A stretch of 64,000 nucleotides of DNA from Nymphaea colorata (lineage: Eukaryota > Streptophyta > Magnoliopsida > Nymphaeales > Nymphaeaceae), in NCBI RefSeq assembly GCF_008831285.2, contig NC_045148.1, forward strand, positions 7,383,001 through 7,447,000, read 5' to 3'. Below the pieces are notes generated by a model, which worked only from the letters and a program-made list of their open reading frames with translations, searched no databases and was not told the origin of the DNA. Below, piece after piece: positions 24,545 through 37,403 of the stretch (positions are counted from its first letter, which is position 1; every line of letters begins with the position of its first letter). The position numbers and the translations under genes were made by a program.

Positions 24545-27500
24545 TCACGTTTCTTTGATATTTCTTGCCACATGTATAACTGTAAAAATCTACAAGGTTA
24601 TGCTCAATTTTAATGCTAAATACTGACAGATACCAACTCAATTTAACAGCTAGGGGTGCATGACATCTGGCACACGTCGTGCCGACAATTGTGTGACTCA
24701 TCTTGGAAATCACACAGTTCTGATGATTTGGAAACAGGGACAGCTGTCACCGCCGCGGGTTGACCTATATGTCATCTCAAGACAACAATATGGACCAATG
24801 ACTATCCCACATTCAATATGACCAGCATTTGGTCATATATCGCGTAAGCGGAGTCTTTTCCAAGAGGGTACTGATAAGGCAAGGATTAATCCGTCGTATT
24901 GATCAATTTTAGGTCTTGGCATTATCCGATCATAGTGGTCCATGGTGTTCAACTAACTGTTGCTTTCATGGGCCAAGTTCATTGGCTGCATAGGTTTTGC
25001 ATTAGTCCCAAGCTACGGAATCGCGCAATGACATGTGTCCTGCTGTCTCCAACAAACCCTAAGTGGTATGCATTGCTAATACATAAAGGCAACCAACCAT
25101 ATACTAAAATGGCATCTTGTTTAATCCATGCTTAACTCTATTAAGCTATGGGGTTGATGAGGTTAGACACCATGCTCATCTAATCGACATCAAATTGGCG
25201 TCGAAACACGGCTCTAATCCCACTATCTTGTCGCTAATGCGTTTCCGGATTTGGTTATTTCGTAAAGATAACGCGGCCAATAGTCGACAAGAATCTTCGT
25301 TTGTTAGCATCTTATGGAAGCTCTTGCACTTATCATCAAAGTTAATCCTATGGGAGTATTTGGACTTTTGTGTTGTGCTGAAATCATGATAATTCACACC
25401 AACCTCTTGAATTTGTTGTGTTGTGGTTACTATTCTCTAGAACAGTGTGGCTTTCATAAAAGATGATGATTATCATGAACATGTGTATATAATGCGGATG
25501 ATAATAAGGTCAAGAAAAGGGAAGAACACATCAGCTTTCTCTTTAGGAAAGGAAAAAGGAAAATTCACGCAATAGATTAATTATCCAAATGTTCAATTCT
25601 TTCTTGTTAATCCTTCCTTTTAGTAACGCTTAGTAGTATATATAGTAGCACCACCATTAATTTTAAAAGGAAAGATTTCCTTCGCATGTGACATTAATTA
25701 TGTTTACAGAAGATTTTTCCCGAAAGTAACTAATGATTTGAAAGCGTTGGTTTCCTCTTTTCATTTTTTTTCCAAGGAAAAGATCTGATCGATCGTAACC
25801 AAAATTGGAGATCGCTTTTGAACTGTTTGTGAAGGCATTTCTTACGAGTGTCTCTACCATCAAACTCTCAACCTCTACCAACTTGAAGCCCTTGAGCCAA
25901 ACTAGTTGTCCAAGTGAGTGGATCTGTTGTGAGATGCTAAATAGTAGAGTAAGTATAATGGTTAAAATAAATATCGTTCATGGGTATTCAGTAAACTATT
26001 AAAGAATGAAATTATCTTTTTCACGTGTCTTACTCTTAACAAAAAAAAAAAACAAAAAAAAAAAGGTGAATTACTTTGAAGAAGCCGAAGCCCTTCCCCC
26101 TTTCCCCTGACCCCGGGGTCAAGGGCTGCTTCATTCTCAACCAAAACACGGGAAAAAATCCAAAAATGGTGTGGTACATGCTACACAGTTGAAAGGACCA
26201 GACCAAACTCCTTGTTTGACTAATGAATCTGATAACTGGTTTTTAGCTTCATTTTATTGTTTCAAAACTCTCCATGAGACATATATATAAATATCCTAAG
26301 ATCAAGCTTATATTGACCCAGCTAGGGGGTTGCTAGATTAAGGACTTTAAGATGAATGAGAGTCCAAGTCCAAAATGCATAAATTTTTTCACAAAAGTCC
26401 ATTAATGAGTCTGTCATGCAATTTGACTTCAAAGAACAAACAATTTTAAAGCCCCAGAAATGCACAGTTAGAATTGTTAATGGCTGCAAGGAATCTTTAA
26501 CCCAGGTCAAGTCATCATGCTCTGGGTTATGGTTCATCTACCAGCTATCACATCTCAGAAAAGCCAGAGAGTTGTACTTATACCAGGTAATAACTTAGAT
26601 AAATGCATCAATCACAATGCCTCGGCACGTGTCACGATGTCCACGTGGCAAATTTCCCCTGGTGCTGACCTCACATAATGACATCAAGCCCTTAACATCA
26701 GCTTGATAACATGTGCATATCTTGCTCACCATATAGTTGTATAATTGACAAGTGCTAGTGTATTAGGTCAAGTTTGTGATCAGCCCTTAAGGTTTGGTAA
26801 TGACCTTATGTTTTCCAATTAATGCTGACACATGTAAAAGCTATTTCAGACTTTATAGAGGCTTTGATAGGCCATCTGATCTATATATATCCAATGGGAA
26901 TTTAACCATTCCAACCACTTTAAAGTTATTCTTTTCCAAATTGAACCATGGATAGATGCTGCAGGGTTCTACATCGGTGTGAATGATGACAATGGTGTAC
27001 CCTTCAACTTAGATACCGTACCTTACCAGGTACTACCACTTAAGATGCAATAAGAAAACAAATTAAAGACCTCCTCTATATAAACCGTTGGTTGAACTAG
27101 CCACCCTATACCCCTTGGTTGCGATTACATCCAACGTGTATTTTGGTGGTTGGTGCACCTAATTCATTCTTTCTCACACTCAATCCAAAAATGGCACTTA
27201 GTAGTATTATTTTTTCTCTCGTTTACATAAAGTTAAATTTTTGTGGTTTGTGAGATTGAAAGTGAAAAATAAGATTGGAGAAAAAAGGGGCAAGTCTTTT
27301 TACCGTCGGTTATCCGACTATATCCAGACTTTTTGCGACGCTGATCCCGTACAAAAACAGGACGATAAATTCAGTTGGGTCGAGTGTTGAGAGTTCTTCC
27401 TTTTTTTCCTTTTCATAAAGAAAAGACTCATTAATGACGTGGCCGCAGGTAAAGGTAAAGCACAATGCAAGCCGCGTGAGCGTCGTGATCCAAAGTCGTT

Positions 27501-27563
27501 ATCATCTATGGCTGGATGGGTTTTCTTTTTTATTTGTGTCCCTAAAACTCTTGGTAAAGGGTG
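24545..27563. other. Intergenic, one SINE-like fragment
   Basis: No gene recognised. At about 26040-26150 a block read on the minus strand (GAAGCAGCCCTTGACC..., GGGCTTCGGCTTCTTC, then T-rich) resembles the block at 32100-32320 and may be a SINE fragment. Two ABRE-like ACGTG sites occur at 26625-26645. The open frames at 24899-25135 and 25117-25389 show no family motif. Confidence 0.4.
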
Positions 27564-27688
27564 GTTTGTATCCTGTTCCTTTGCAAATATTGTTGCAAAT
27601 GCATCTTTTATAATGGTTTTTAAATAAAGTAGGCCCCGTACCCTAAGAGGATAAGAAGTTTGTATCCTGTTCCTTTGCAAATATTGTT
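27564..27688. repeat. 31-bp direct repeat
   Basis: A perfect 31-bp sequence starting GTTTGTATCCTGTTCC occurs at 27564-27594 and 27658-27688. Between the copies lies AAAGTAGGCCCCGTACCC (27626-27643), which recurs inverted at about 33566-33583. Confidence 0.85.
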
Positions 27689-27732
27689 CATGTGGTTCTA
27701 AAGGTAGCCGACTGTTTTTAATTTTTCTCTCG

Positions 27733-28246
<514 letters not shown>

Positions 28247-28252
28247 ACCAAC

Positions 28253-28302
<50 letters not shown>
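28253..28302. repeat. Compound (CT)n(TA)n microsatellite
   Basis: (CT)n at 28253-28276 runs into (TA)n to about 28302. It separates two MITE copies. Confidence 0.95.
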
Positions 28303-28576
28303 CTATGAGAACATAAAGAACATTAGGTATTCAAGACCAGTTGCATCATGGACAAAAAATCAGACTATGTAAACTATATAGATTAAAGTACATTGTATTC
28401 AATTTTACCCTCCAGAAATGTTCATAATAGTGATAAGTACTTTGATTAATTAAGACAATCATATTTCAGGATTGAAGCATAAATTTAATGATAAAAAATT
28501 GTATGGCTCGTATAACATAAGAATATTCATAGTAGGAAAATCATTATTTTCAAGAAAGCAGTTTGAATTAAACCTT
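28303..28576. mobile_element. TA-microsatellite-associated MITE family, copy D
   Basis: About 270 bp with (TA)n on both sides (28277-28302 and 28577-28594). The right half (CTCGTATAACATAAGAAT, TCATAGTAGGAAAATCATTA, CAGTTTGAATTAAA) aligns with the copy at 46.17-46.25 kb. It is the clearest case of a copy framed by TA repeats. Confidence 0.55.
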
Positions 28577-29338
28577 ATATATATATATATATATGTTGAT
28601 TTAATCAGACACTAACCCTTGATTATGACTAAAGAAACCAAACGTTGATTATGGTGTCACAGTGGTTGGAAAGAAAAGAAGCGGAATTTTGTTGACATCA
28701 CGTATGGAACAAAGTACATGACGTTGTAGCTTTGACTTGGACACTAGTTATAAACAAAAGGAGACATCAACGTCAATCAGATTAACTTTCATTTGCTTTA
28801 GAAGTTTGAGAGTTTGGAAATTCATACACACCACCTGAAACATATAGAAGTATCTAAATCCTCTATCTACCAGTCAGTTGACTCTCTTGTGTCGTCTTTA
28901 ATATCTTCTTGATTTTTTTGCTTGATATTTTCAGGGCTCACCGGTAAGTTGGAAAACAAGCTTACTTGGACATATCTCGAAATTCAACTATATATTTACA
29001 TGTAACATTCAAACTGGCATGACTCGATATACATAGATAATTTGAAATCAGCCGGCTATCTCTATAGGCGAATGATTATTTTTTTTTATTTTGTGCCACA
29101 AAAAACCATCACAAAATATGCATTTGTTACGACCAATTACTTGGTCACAGTTTTCAGCTATAGAAATACACCCGTTTTTTGTTTGTGTATGTGTTGTAAG
29201 CACCACTGTGGTGCATGCAACTCACTCTTTCGCTTGAAACTGGTCATCATATGTACAGTGCAGAGCGTTACCATTTATCTAAAGCATTCTTTTCTGGACT
29301 TGTTCGGTCTGAAGGAAGAGAGGAAATGGTTTTCAGAG

Positions 29339-29517
29339 CAGAGGCAGAGATACATTATTGCTGGTGTGGGCAATTGCCCATAGCACCACAAAAAAAATTA
29401 CATTATTTACGGACAAAAACTTCATTAATTTTCCGTTTGTTATATATGAATGCCCCTTAAGGTTTGAAACTTAAGATTTGGAGTGTCGCTCATCCAGAAA
29501 TTTCTAGCTCTGCCTTG
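29339..29517. mobile_element. hAT MITE with exact 8-bp target duplication
   Basis: A 179-bp element with ends CAGAGGCAGAG and, inverted, CAAGGCAGAG. It is flanked by the perfect 8-bp duplication TTTCAGAG (29331-29338 and 29518-29525). It contains GTGTGGGCAATTGCCCA near 29366 and GAAATTTCTAGCTCTGCC at its end, both typical of a widespread plant hAT family. Open frames across it are chance. Confidence 0.85.
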
Positions 29518-29525
29518 TTTCAGAG

Positions 29526-30279
29526 GAAAGATAAGACAGATGTTTATCCATCTGAGTCTCTGTGTTTAGCAAAACAATATTTCCTTGTTCATGTCCATGA
29601 TTTTGACGTAGATATGGGCATGAACCACTTTCTTTGACTAGAAAAAGATCTAAGAATCTCTGTTCTAAAAGGATATGTCATTTGATCAGCAGATGACACA
29701 TGCATGCTCTGCAATGACAATGGGTCAAATGCTTATCTCACGAACTTTTGACCTTAAGCTGTGTTGATATACACTGGTTGCTTGCCGAATTCTACACGCA
29801 TTGGTTTTATGGAGATATTTACAGACAAAAGTATAACTTGGGATGAGCATTTTGAGAAGCTGAATCTATTGAGCTAGGCCAGCGTTTGGGTAGCTAGCTG
29901 GCTGGATATATATGGAGATAAGGATATTTTTTCGGGTGAAAATCTAGCATTTATGGGGCCTTGATCTGGATTTGATTCTTTGTTTTTATCTTTCGAGATT
30001 AATTAATTAGTTCCTCATTTCTGGATGTAGCCCTGTTCCTACTTCTAGTCTTCATCCGATTGTTTTTCTACATTTAGTATGTGACTGAGATGTGTTTATG
30101 ACATGTTGAAATAAGTGAGATTGTTAACTTGGTCTTAATTTTGTAACATGATTTATATTAAGTCAATGTTTGAAGCGGTTGGAGTATTGGACCGTAATGA
30201 AAGCAGGATCCTTGATCGAGTGGAACTCTAGCTTTTCGGGGAGACATGCTTCCGAAATCAGAACTCGATAACTCTTAGC
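29526..30279. other. Intergenic, no gene recognised
   Basis: AT-rich DNA without convincing open frames or repeats. Confidence 0.5.
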
Positions 30280-30439
30280 GGCCGTTTGGAAATAGTAACA
30301 CAAATGTCATTGTTTTATGAATCTACCACAAAAAAGCAGAGAATTTAATGGAACACTTATTACAATGCTCTATGAATCTGCCACTTTTTTTTTTCAGGTT
30401 CATGAGACAATAACAGTGTGTTACTGTTGCCAAACAGCC
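30280..30439. mobile_element. 160-bp MITE with GGCCGTTTGG ends
   Basis: Left end GGCCGTTTGGAAATAGTAAC; right end inverted GGCTGTTTGGCAACAGTAAC. Imperfect similarity continues for about 45 bp (TGTTTTATGAATCTACC against TTGTCTCATGAACCTG). No target duplication was found. No coding. Confidence 0.7.
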
Positions 30440-30622
30440 TCGACCGTCCCACTTCTTTTTATCGAGAAACTTGATCACCACTTATTATTTTCACTTGCCA
30501 TTTTTAATTGATGCACTTTCCCTTCTTAGATTCTTGTATCCATTTCTTATCATGACACTTAGTTGGTATTTTCCAACGAGAACACTGCATTACTTTTCTC
30601 AATCTTAGGGACACATCTAGAA

Positions 30623-30768
30623 GTCATTTGGCAAGTGAAACACTTTGTAAATCTGCAGATTCATAAAATACTATTCATGGACGCTTAGTTCTAGTGTTTT
30701 ATGAATCGTCCCAATCTTTTGGGTAGATTCATAAAACAACTTATATAGTGTACCAACTGCCAAACGAC
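30623..30768. mobile_element. 146-bp MITE related to the previous one
   Basis: The ends are GTCATTTGGCA and, inverted, GTCGTTTGGCA. Inside, ATTCATAAAA-type motifs occur several times and match the TTTTATGAATC motif of the element at 30280. Same family, different copy. Confidence 0.6.
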
Positions 30769-30976
30769 TCCTTATGGAACACTACACTCCCTACAGTCTT
30801 AATAAGTAAACTATGATTCTAGAGCAGCCCGCACTTGAATTACATCCAAGTTTAGATCTTGACTGTAGAGCCCTTATATCCCTAATAATTAGGGACAAAC
30901 GTTGAGATAAATTGTTTGATATGTTGGGAGTGTAATGAGATTACTGAATTTTTGAAATGAAAACTTATAAGTTGTC

Positions 30977-31126
30977 TCCAGCTCTACTTGACTTCTAAAT
31001 TTTGGGGTTATTGATATGAAGAACATTATAAGTTGTTTTTAAAATACATGTTCCAGCTCTACCTGACTTCTAAATTTTGGGGTTATTGATATGAAGAACA
31101 TTATAAGTTGTTTTTAAAATACATGT
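30977..31126. repeat. 75-bp tandem duplication
   Basis: The unit starting TCCAGCTCTAC is repeated head to tail at 30977-31051 and 31052-31126 with a single T/C difference, so the duplication is recent. It lies in non-coding DNA. Confidence 0.95.
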
Positions 31127-33003
31127 TATTGAAGTACATATTCCAATAACACAATGTTCTTCGGTTAAGAAACAAATGCCAAGATGCCCCACATTTGATT
31201 GTGGGATCTAAGAACAATAATTTATAATTACACCATCTTGTTCGGAAGAAGATTAACTTGGCCTTCTTAGATTAGAACCATATATATGCTCTAAAAATAT
31301 ATTATTCTTCTTATCAGATGCTCTCTAAATAGGTGACCCTGTTTCTAAATTGCACTTGGGGCGCCAGTTTAGAAAAGAATATATTTTAATTGGTTTACTA
31401 GAATTAAATGAGAGTCTGTTAAATAGATAGTTTAAAGGAAGTAATCAAAATCAAATTAATTAAAAAAAAAAATCTTGTGCCCCTCTTATTAGCTTCTGTA
31501 AGTTTTTTTTCTTGCTCCACTGTTGCCCTCTAATCAGATCAACAGTAAATACGAAACAGTTCAGGTGGAGGGTCACATGGAATTTTTTCACCTAAGCTTA
31601 AAAAAGAAACAATTTCCAAAACTCGGGGCTTAAGAAATAGACAAATCCCGATAAGGCATTAGTGTCACAGCCCTTACTAATCATTGATTAAGATTCAAGA
31701 TTTTTGTAAGTGGGATTCATGCTCATTGATCAATCAATATTTAACCCAGCTGTCAGATTCAAAAGCCACTTTCTCATTACATCCAAATTGCAATTGGTGT
31801 ATCAAATGGTGATTAGGACACCAATGAGATGTTTTATTCATATTTGTGTACAATGATAGTGAGGTGGTGCATTACTTGGTGAACTGCAACCTTGTGTCCC
31901 ATCCTCATGTGGGAGTTATCTTGTTTCTCTAGTTCAAAATTGAACTCCAGCACCAGCAGCTAACTATATATCCTTATTATATTCTGATTCAAACAGTTGG
32001 CGAATAATTGTCCTGTTCTAAATTAATACTAATTACGGCGTAAAACAAGAGAATTAGGCAGGCTCATTAATTACTGAATGAACAAGTGAAACCTTAATCC
32101 AATATGCAGGATGAGTGGGAAGGAACTCACCGCCTCAGCGAGAGGCCGAAGCTTTCTCTTCCTTCCCCATACTCCCGAAAGTTTAGAGCTGCTTTGGAAC
32201 CTGGGTGATCTTACGGTATACCCTTCAACTCGAGTGTCGCACATGATACTGCCTTCAATCCAGATAGCATCAATGGGAATCTAACTAGAGAATGTCCATA
32301 GCGAGCTAATCCAGTATGCACCTTGAATCGAGTTCAAAGCCAAAAGATATCCACCAAAAAGCCAAAAGGTATCAACCAAAAAAGTGTTTTGAGGTTTCCA
32401 TAGAAAAACGTAAAAAGTTCGTCAATCTTCTTGATCTGCGCCAAGCCGAGATGACGCTTAGTTCATATGGAAAATTCCGTGTTCTTGATATCATGTATAA
32501 AAAGCTAAGAGAGAGATCATTTTCTGTTTGATTGAAGTTTTTTTTTTTCTTCTTGCAATTCATCCAGTTTTCGGCAAATATTATTTCCTGCATTTCAGCA
32601 TCACAAATACATTCACGCTTTCTTGTATCTTTTCAATTTTAAAGCACTCATTGATCGAGATATTTTCTTCTAAAGCAACCCATTTAAAGCTTGCTTCCGT
32701 ATATGCACTTAAAGGAAGTTTTAAAGATCACCATTATCTCTATTAGGAAAAAAAAAAAACAAAGGAGCATTACTGCACTTTTTTATGTGCTACAAAAATA
32801 TAAAGGATCATTTAACACTTGGCCATCAATCAAAACATTTTTTGTCACAACCAACCGAATTTTCCTAAGATAAGCTTAACAAATTAACTACCATCGATTT
32901 CTATGCATTAAAACTCGGTTAATTCATCTCAAGACAAAAAAAAAAAAAGAAGTTACCACTGCATTACAATATTTGTCTCGCTCACAGTTTAAAAGAGCCA
33001 ACA
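31127..33003. other. Intergenic with a SINE-like block
   Basis: No gene recognised. Positions 32100-32320, read on the minus strand, carry a tRNA-like promoter pair (GGGTATACCGTAAG and CCAGGTTCCAAAGC) and a 3' part (GCTTCGGCCTCTCGC) shared with 26040-26150. This suggests a degenerate tRNA-derived SINE family. Ends not fixed. Confidence 0.35.
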
Positions 33004-33011
33004 CATTCATT

Positions 33012-33215
33012 CGGTGGTGGCGCCACACGTGAGTACGTGTGGGCAGTTGCCCACACAGTCTCACACATTTTACTTATTTTATATAGGTTGTTTTCAAGAA
33101 TTTGTTTTTCGTATACATATGCCCCATAATTATCTTCTTAATGCTCCCTCAATCTTTTCATTGTGTATTTTCTTGAATGAATGCCGCCGTTAAAAAATTT
33201 CTAGTTCCGGTGCTG
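33012..33215. mobile_element. hAT MITE, second copy, exact 8-bp target duplication
   Basis: A 204-bp element flanked by CATTCATT on both sides (33004-33011 and 33216-33223). It contains GTGTGGGCAGTTGCCCACAC near 33038 and AAATTTCTAGTTCCGG at its end, so it belongs to the same family as 29339-29517. Its termini (CGGTGGTGGCG; inverted CAGCACCGG) have diverged. Confidence 0.8.
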
Positions 33216-33223
33216 CATTCATT

Positions 33224-35720
33224 GTTTGTGCAATTTTGCAACAAAGTGTTGGCTTTTCCTAAGAAACATTATCCTTCGCCACAGCCAAACTTTGTTTGAA
33301 AGAAAAGCTAGAACGGAGCAGCCCAACAGGGCAAGCCTGGCAGCTCCATGTTTGCGTCAAAACTGTGTATGCATAGTGCGGTGGCAGTAAAGCATTATGG
33401 TTTTCCACATGGTGGCACTTTCAAACTGTCAAAACTTCGTATTTTCTTCCTCTCTCCTCCATCTCTTTTCCCTCATAATAATTTGGCAGAGCAGTTCTGA
33501 GTGAGCGAGAGAGACCCACCACTCGACAGAGAATTGAAGCTCTCATCCAACCTCTTGTCCTCTTAGGGTACGGGGCCTACTTTCAGTGCCTCGATGTACT
33601 ACTCTTACTACGCTTCAACTTACCCATAGTGTCTCGATGTACTACTTTGACTAGAGCTCGAGTTCTTAAAACTCAAACTCGGCTCAATTGGGCTCGATTA
33701 AGTTCTAGCTCAAGATTGCCTTGAGCCGAACCAAGCATTTCAGTTAAAAACATATATTTTTTTAAAGGCTATATGTTTGAAGATGGAACCTCCCACATAC
33801 CAGCCACATGTGTACGCATTTGAGCAATCTTTTTTTTTTTTTTTTGAAATTGCCGATTCGATCGGAATGACAAAAAGGTGATGTGCTTCGGGTTATCATT
33901 GCCCGATTAAATTTTCGACTTTCTTTTTTGTATTTTTGTTAAATTTACTAATTTTCTATTGATTTCTTCCAGTTGATTGAATCTCATCGGCCTGTAGTCT
34001 GTTGAGTGAAGGGCTGCCAATGTTGGAACCCTGAGCCCAAGCAAAGTGGAATCAAGATGGCCAACTTTCCCCAGTGGTCGGGCCCATAGTTTTCTACTGC
34101 TCGGTTTTGGTGGGATGTGGTATGCTTTGAAAAATGAAAGAAGTATCTCTTGGTAAGAAATTTGAGTACTCAATGTCAATGGATCATCAGATTTGGATTA
34201 GACATCCAGTGAATTGTTTCCAAAAATTGAATATGAAAAAAAATTTAATTGTCAGATTAAAAAAAGATGGATTAGATTCAAATTTAAAACTTGACATCTG
34301 ATTGGACACGAATCCGGGTTTAGATCTGAATTCAGACCTGCTATATTTTGAAAGTTGGTTGGTACCATGTCAGAATGCGGCTCATATCTGGTTTTACATT
34401 TAAAAAGTCAAACTCGGATTGAGTGTGAAAATAAAAGCCCTACATAGACCTGATTCGTATTGTAAATTTAAACTTTTCTTCAATCATATTTGAATCTGAG
34501 AATGTGGACATCCATAAATTGGGCATGGTAAAAGATACATACAAATTGAATCTGAATTATTGACATCTCTACCTATTTGTACTTGAAAGTTGAAACAATA
34601 TGAGCGTCCAAAAGAGTACTGTTACTCAAATTGGAGGGTATCAATCCAGAATTATATTATCTATTTTCAGAATAATTTAAAGCATTTTAATTGAAAAAAA
34701 ATTAATTTAAATGTGGTCACTGTCCTCATGTGACAAATCGATTCCAATCCCTGTACCCTTTTATTTTAGGGTAGTCAATGGTTTCTTTTGATGTAAATCC
34801 GAGTTGATGTAAATGAGTTCGACTTGGCAGTTACGTATTGAGCTCGAACTCAACTCGATTATTTGAACGAGTCGATTCATGAACTCGAGCTCGACCCATT
34901 AAGCAAATGACTCGACTCGAACTCGTTCACGAGCCGAGCTTTAACGAGTCGAGTTCGAGTAGATCGAGTCATTGTTCATAGATGCATCAATGTAGCATTA
35001 GACCCCTGGGCAAAGGAACTAGGAAAGGCTTTTGCTCTCGTTCTGACTGTGGATAGAGAGAATCCAAATTTAATCAATCATCGTCATGAGAATTATTGAG
35101 ATGGTGTAAATTGTTTGAATAGTGTTTGTTCTGGCAGTATCCGAATTTGTTTGCTTCTCAAAATGTAGGGTTAGGTTTGAAATGAAGGTCGACGCATGGG
35201 ACCAATGTGGGTCGGGACCCGCTCCAGCTTCAGATGGTCCAAAACCGTCCACATTTGGCCCAGCTGCCAACAATCAGTAAGCTGGGGAGTCTTTCTTGGC
35301 CTTTGTCTTTCTTAAATTTGTCTTCAATGAACCAATTGCTTTTCTAAACGAACTGATTCTCCCACCCATTCGTTTTATGGAGTAAAAGTCATGAGCAAGT
35401 TTTGAAGGCCTTTAGAGAGAGAGAGAGAGAACTATTACTAGTGAGCATGACGCTTTTAAAGTGTGATCGCTTTTCTTTTGTTGTTGAGAAAAGGCATTGG
35501 GATTTAAGAAAATAAAAGTATAAAAAAGAAAAAACTTTTTCAAAATTCTTGAAGCCATATATTTGTTGGTTGTAAAATAACACAGTATGTTCAATTGGGT
35601 GGTCCTCTGAGTAATATAATAATATATTTTATATGATAACTACTTATATGTGCAGGGAATGATCACATTTAAATACAAAAGCAAATTTTGTCCGCGAAGA
35701 ACAAAAAGACAGTGGAGAAG
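33224..35720. other. Intergenic with hAT-like repeat patches
   Basis: Patches of GAGCTCGA/TCGAGCTC motifs at 33650-33740 and 34840-34980 are typical subterminal arrays of plant hAT elements. A GGATT-type copy at 34175-34570 ends with ATTGACATCTCTA. A poly(T) run is at 33831-33844. No gene recognised. Confidence 0.5.
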
Positions 35721-35729
35721 AGATACTCG

Positions 35730-36150
35730 AGTCGCAAGGGGGGTGCCTCTTTACAAAAAGGGTCACAGTGACCAGTTCGGGCGACTGTTTACCAAAAGCA
35801 CATGTCTTGGCAAAGTTGTAAGACCATGTATAAGGACTCATGCCTACCTAGTGCCGAAAGATGAAGGAAGTTGGTGACGTGATAATAGGGGAACCGATGA
35901 CCGAAGCCCCAGTGAAGGGCAGCCGTAACTATAACGGTGTTAAGGTAGTGAAATTTCTTGTTGGGTAAGTTCAAACCCGCATGAAAGGCGTAATGATCTA
36001 GGCATTGTTTAGAAAAGTGGCTCGGTGAAATAGACATATTTGTAAAGATGCGAATTACCCTTGGCAGAATGACCTGACCTTATGAAGTTTTACTGTTGCC
36101 TGAAATTGGGTTCGGGTCTTTCCTACGCAGCTTAAGTGAAAGACGAACAA
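35730..36150 (+). pseudogene. Plastid 23S rRNA fragment in the nuclear genome (NUPT)
   Basis: The sequence follows the 3' half of bacterial-type 23S rRNA without large gaps. Landmarks are GCGACTGTTTACCAAAA near 35780, CCGTAACTATAACGGTG near 35924, AAGGTAGTGAAATTTCTTG near 35942 and CTCGGTGAAATAGACAT near 36021. TATGAAGTTTTACTGTTGCC lies near 36081 and CCTACGCAGCTTAAGTG near 36123. These include the universally conserved peptidyl-transferase region. Compared with the plastid sequence as I remember it, most differences are C-to-T or G-to-A, as expected from deamination of methylated DNA after transfer. It is not functional. The 75-codon basic open frame across it (35650-35877) is spurious. Confidence 0.85.
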
Positions 36151-37265
36151 AGACACAAATCTGATGTGGGCAATCCATGAAATTTTTAAGTATTTTTTAT
36201 GTTTTCAATAACATTACCAGCCCTCATGTATCTCCCCCAGTGACACAAAGAGCGCACCCAAATTGAAAAAAAAAAAACATTACTTATAAAAAAAGAAATG
36301 ACCCTTGAAAAAAAAAAACTACAAAACAAAAAGGAAAGTCCCAAAAAATCAACTCGAGCCCTTCGAGCTCGTATCGATTTTGCACTGCACAAAACTCAGG
36401 ATGAATTTCAAGCTATTGATAGGTATGATTTTCTGTAATATGTCCCTAGATACCAAGGTCAATAGAAAAAGGCAACACTTATAAAATTATAAATATTTAA
36501 GGAACACCAATATGTAAAAGAGAAAAATTACCCATAAATAGCACTATGAAAATAAGCACCTTTTATAGTTTATGTAGGCAGTTGCCTACACAATGCCCAC
36601 ATCTACCTTTGCCTCAGGCAGATACGTATATTGCTTAGTGTGACAAGAAAAGAAATATTAAACAAGAAAATAAACCATTAATATAAGGGAATATTTTTCT
36701 CATCCATGCAAAATAAATGTAGAGAGAAAGAGGGGGGAAAGAGAGAGAATAATTGGTCTACTATAATGATATTTTTAATCTTAAACTCAACATTTCTTAC
36801 TACCATCAGGATAATAGCTCCCAAAATTTGAATTGAGGACGTGATTATAACACTCTACACAGCCCAAACCCAACCGGTTAGAGAGGGAGAGAGAGAGAGA
36901 GAGATAAAGAATTAGTTGGGTGATTAAAAGAAATTAAGGTAAGGAGACACAGCGAAAGCATGATATCAAAAGGAGTCAGGCCGTTCGGACCGGAAAGCGG
37001 CCTCTGTCCCCCCACTGTTGCCTGTGGTCCCCACCACAAAATGCCAAGCGGGGGAAAAAGCAAAAACAGGTGGCAGATTCCGATCGGCCAATTTGATGCT
37101 CTCCGTCCACGTGTCTGCGCTCTTATGGCGGTGGAGAGCGGCGGAAGGGTCTGCCAACCGCCCGCCGGAAACTTCCGCTGCCCGGCGTGATTAACACGGC
37201 CCCTGGGCCCCTATAATCACCTGATTATTCCTCCTAAGCTTGATCAGGGCCTTAATTAAATCTCC
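36151..37265. other. Upstream region of the NAC gene
   Basis: It holds a short hAT remnant at 36565-36616 (TAGGCAGTTGCCTACA, same family as 29339), a (GA)n run at 36883-36904 and a CCACGTGTC site (G-box/ABRE) at 37108-37116. That site lies about 290 bp before the NAC start codon. Confidence 0.45.
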
Positions 37266-37384
37266 GTTTATAAGGCAGCCTCCACCCCATCTTCGCCCCA
37301 TACGTTCTCAGCAGCAGATCCCCCCCTCTCTCTCTATCTCGCTCTCTCTCTCTCTCTCTTTCTCTGTATCTCTCTCTTTCTCTC
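37266..37384 (+). promoter_or_regulatory. TATA box and CT-rich leader of the NAC gene
   Basis: TTTATAAGG at 37267-37275 lies about 135 bp before the ATG. A CT-microsatellite leader (37322-37384) follows, a frequent 5' UTR feature of plant regulatory genes. The arrangement supports transcription starting near 37300. Confidence 0.55.
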
Positions 37385-37403
37385 ACTGTGAGTTGCAGGT
37401 GTG

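Noticed and set aside
35650-35877. A 75-codon very basic open frame resembling a ribosomal protein
   Set aside because: Its DNA is the plastid 23S rRNA fragment read in a coding frame, so the basic residues come from rRNA composition.
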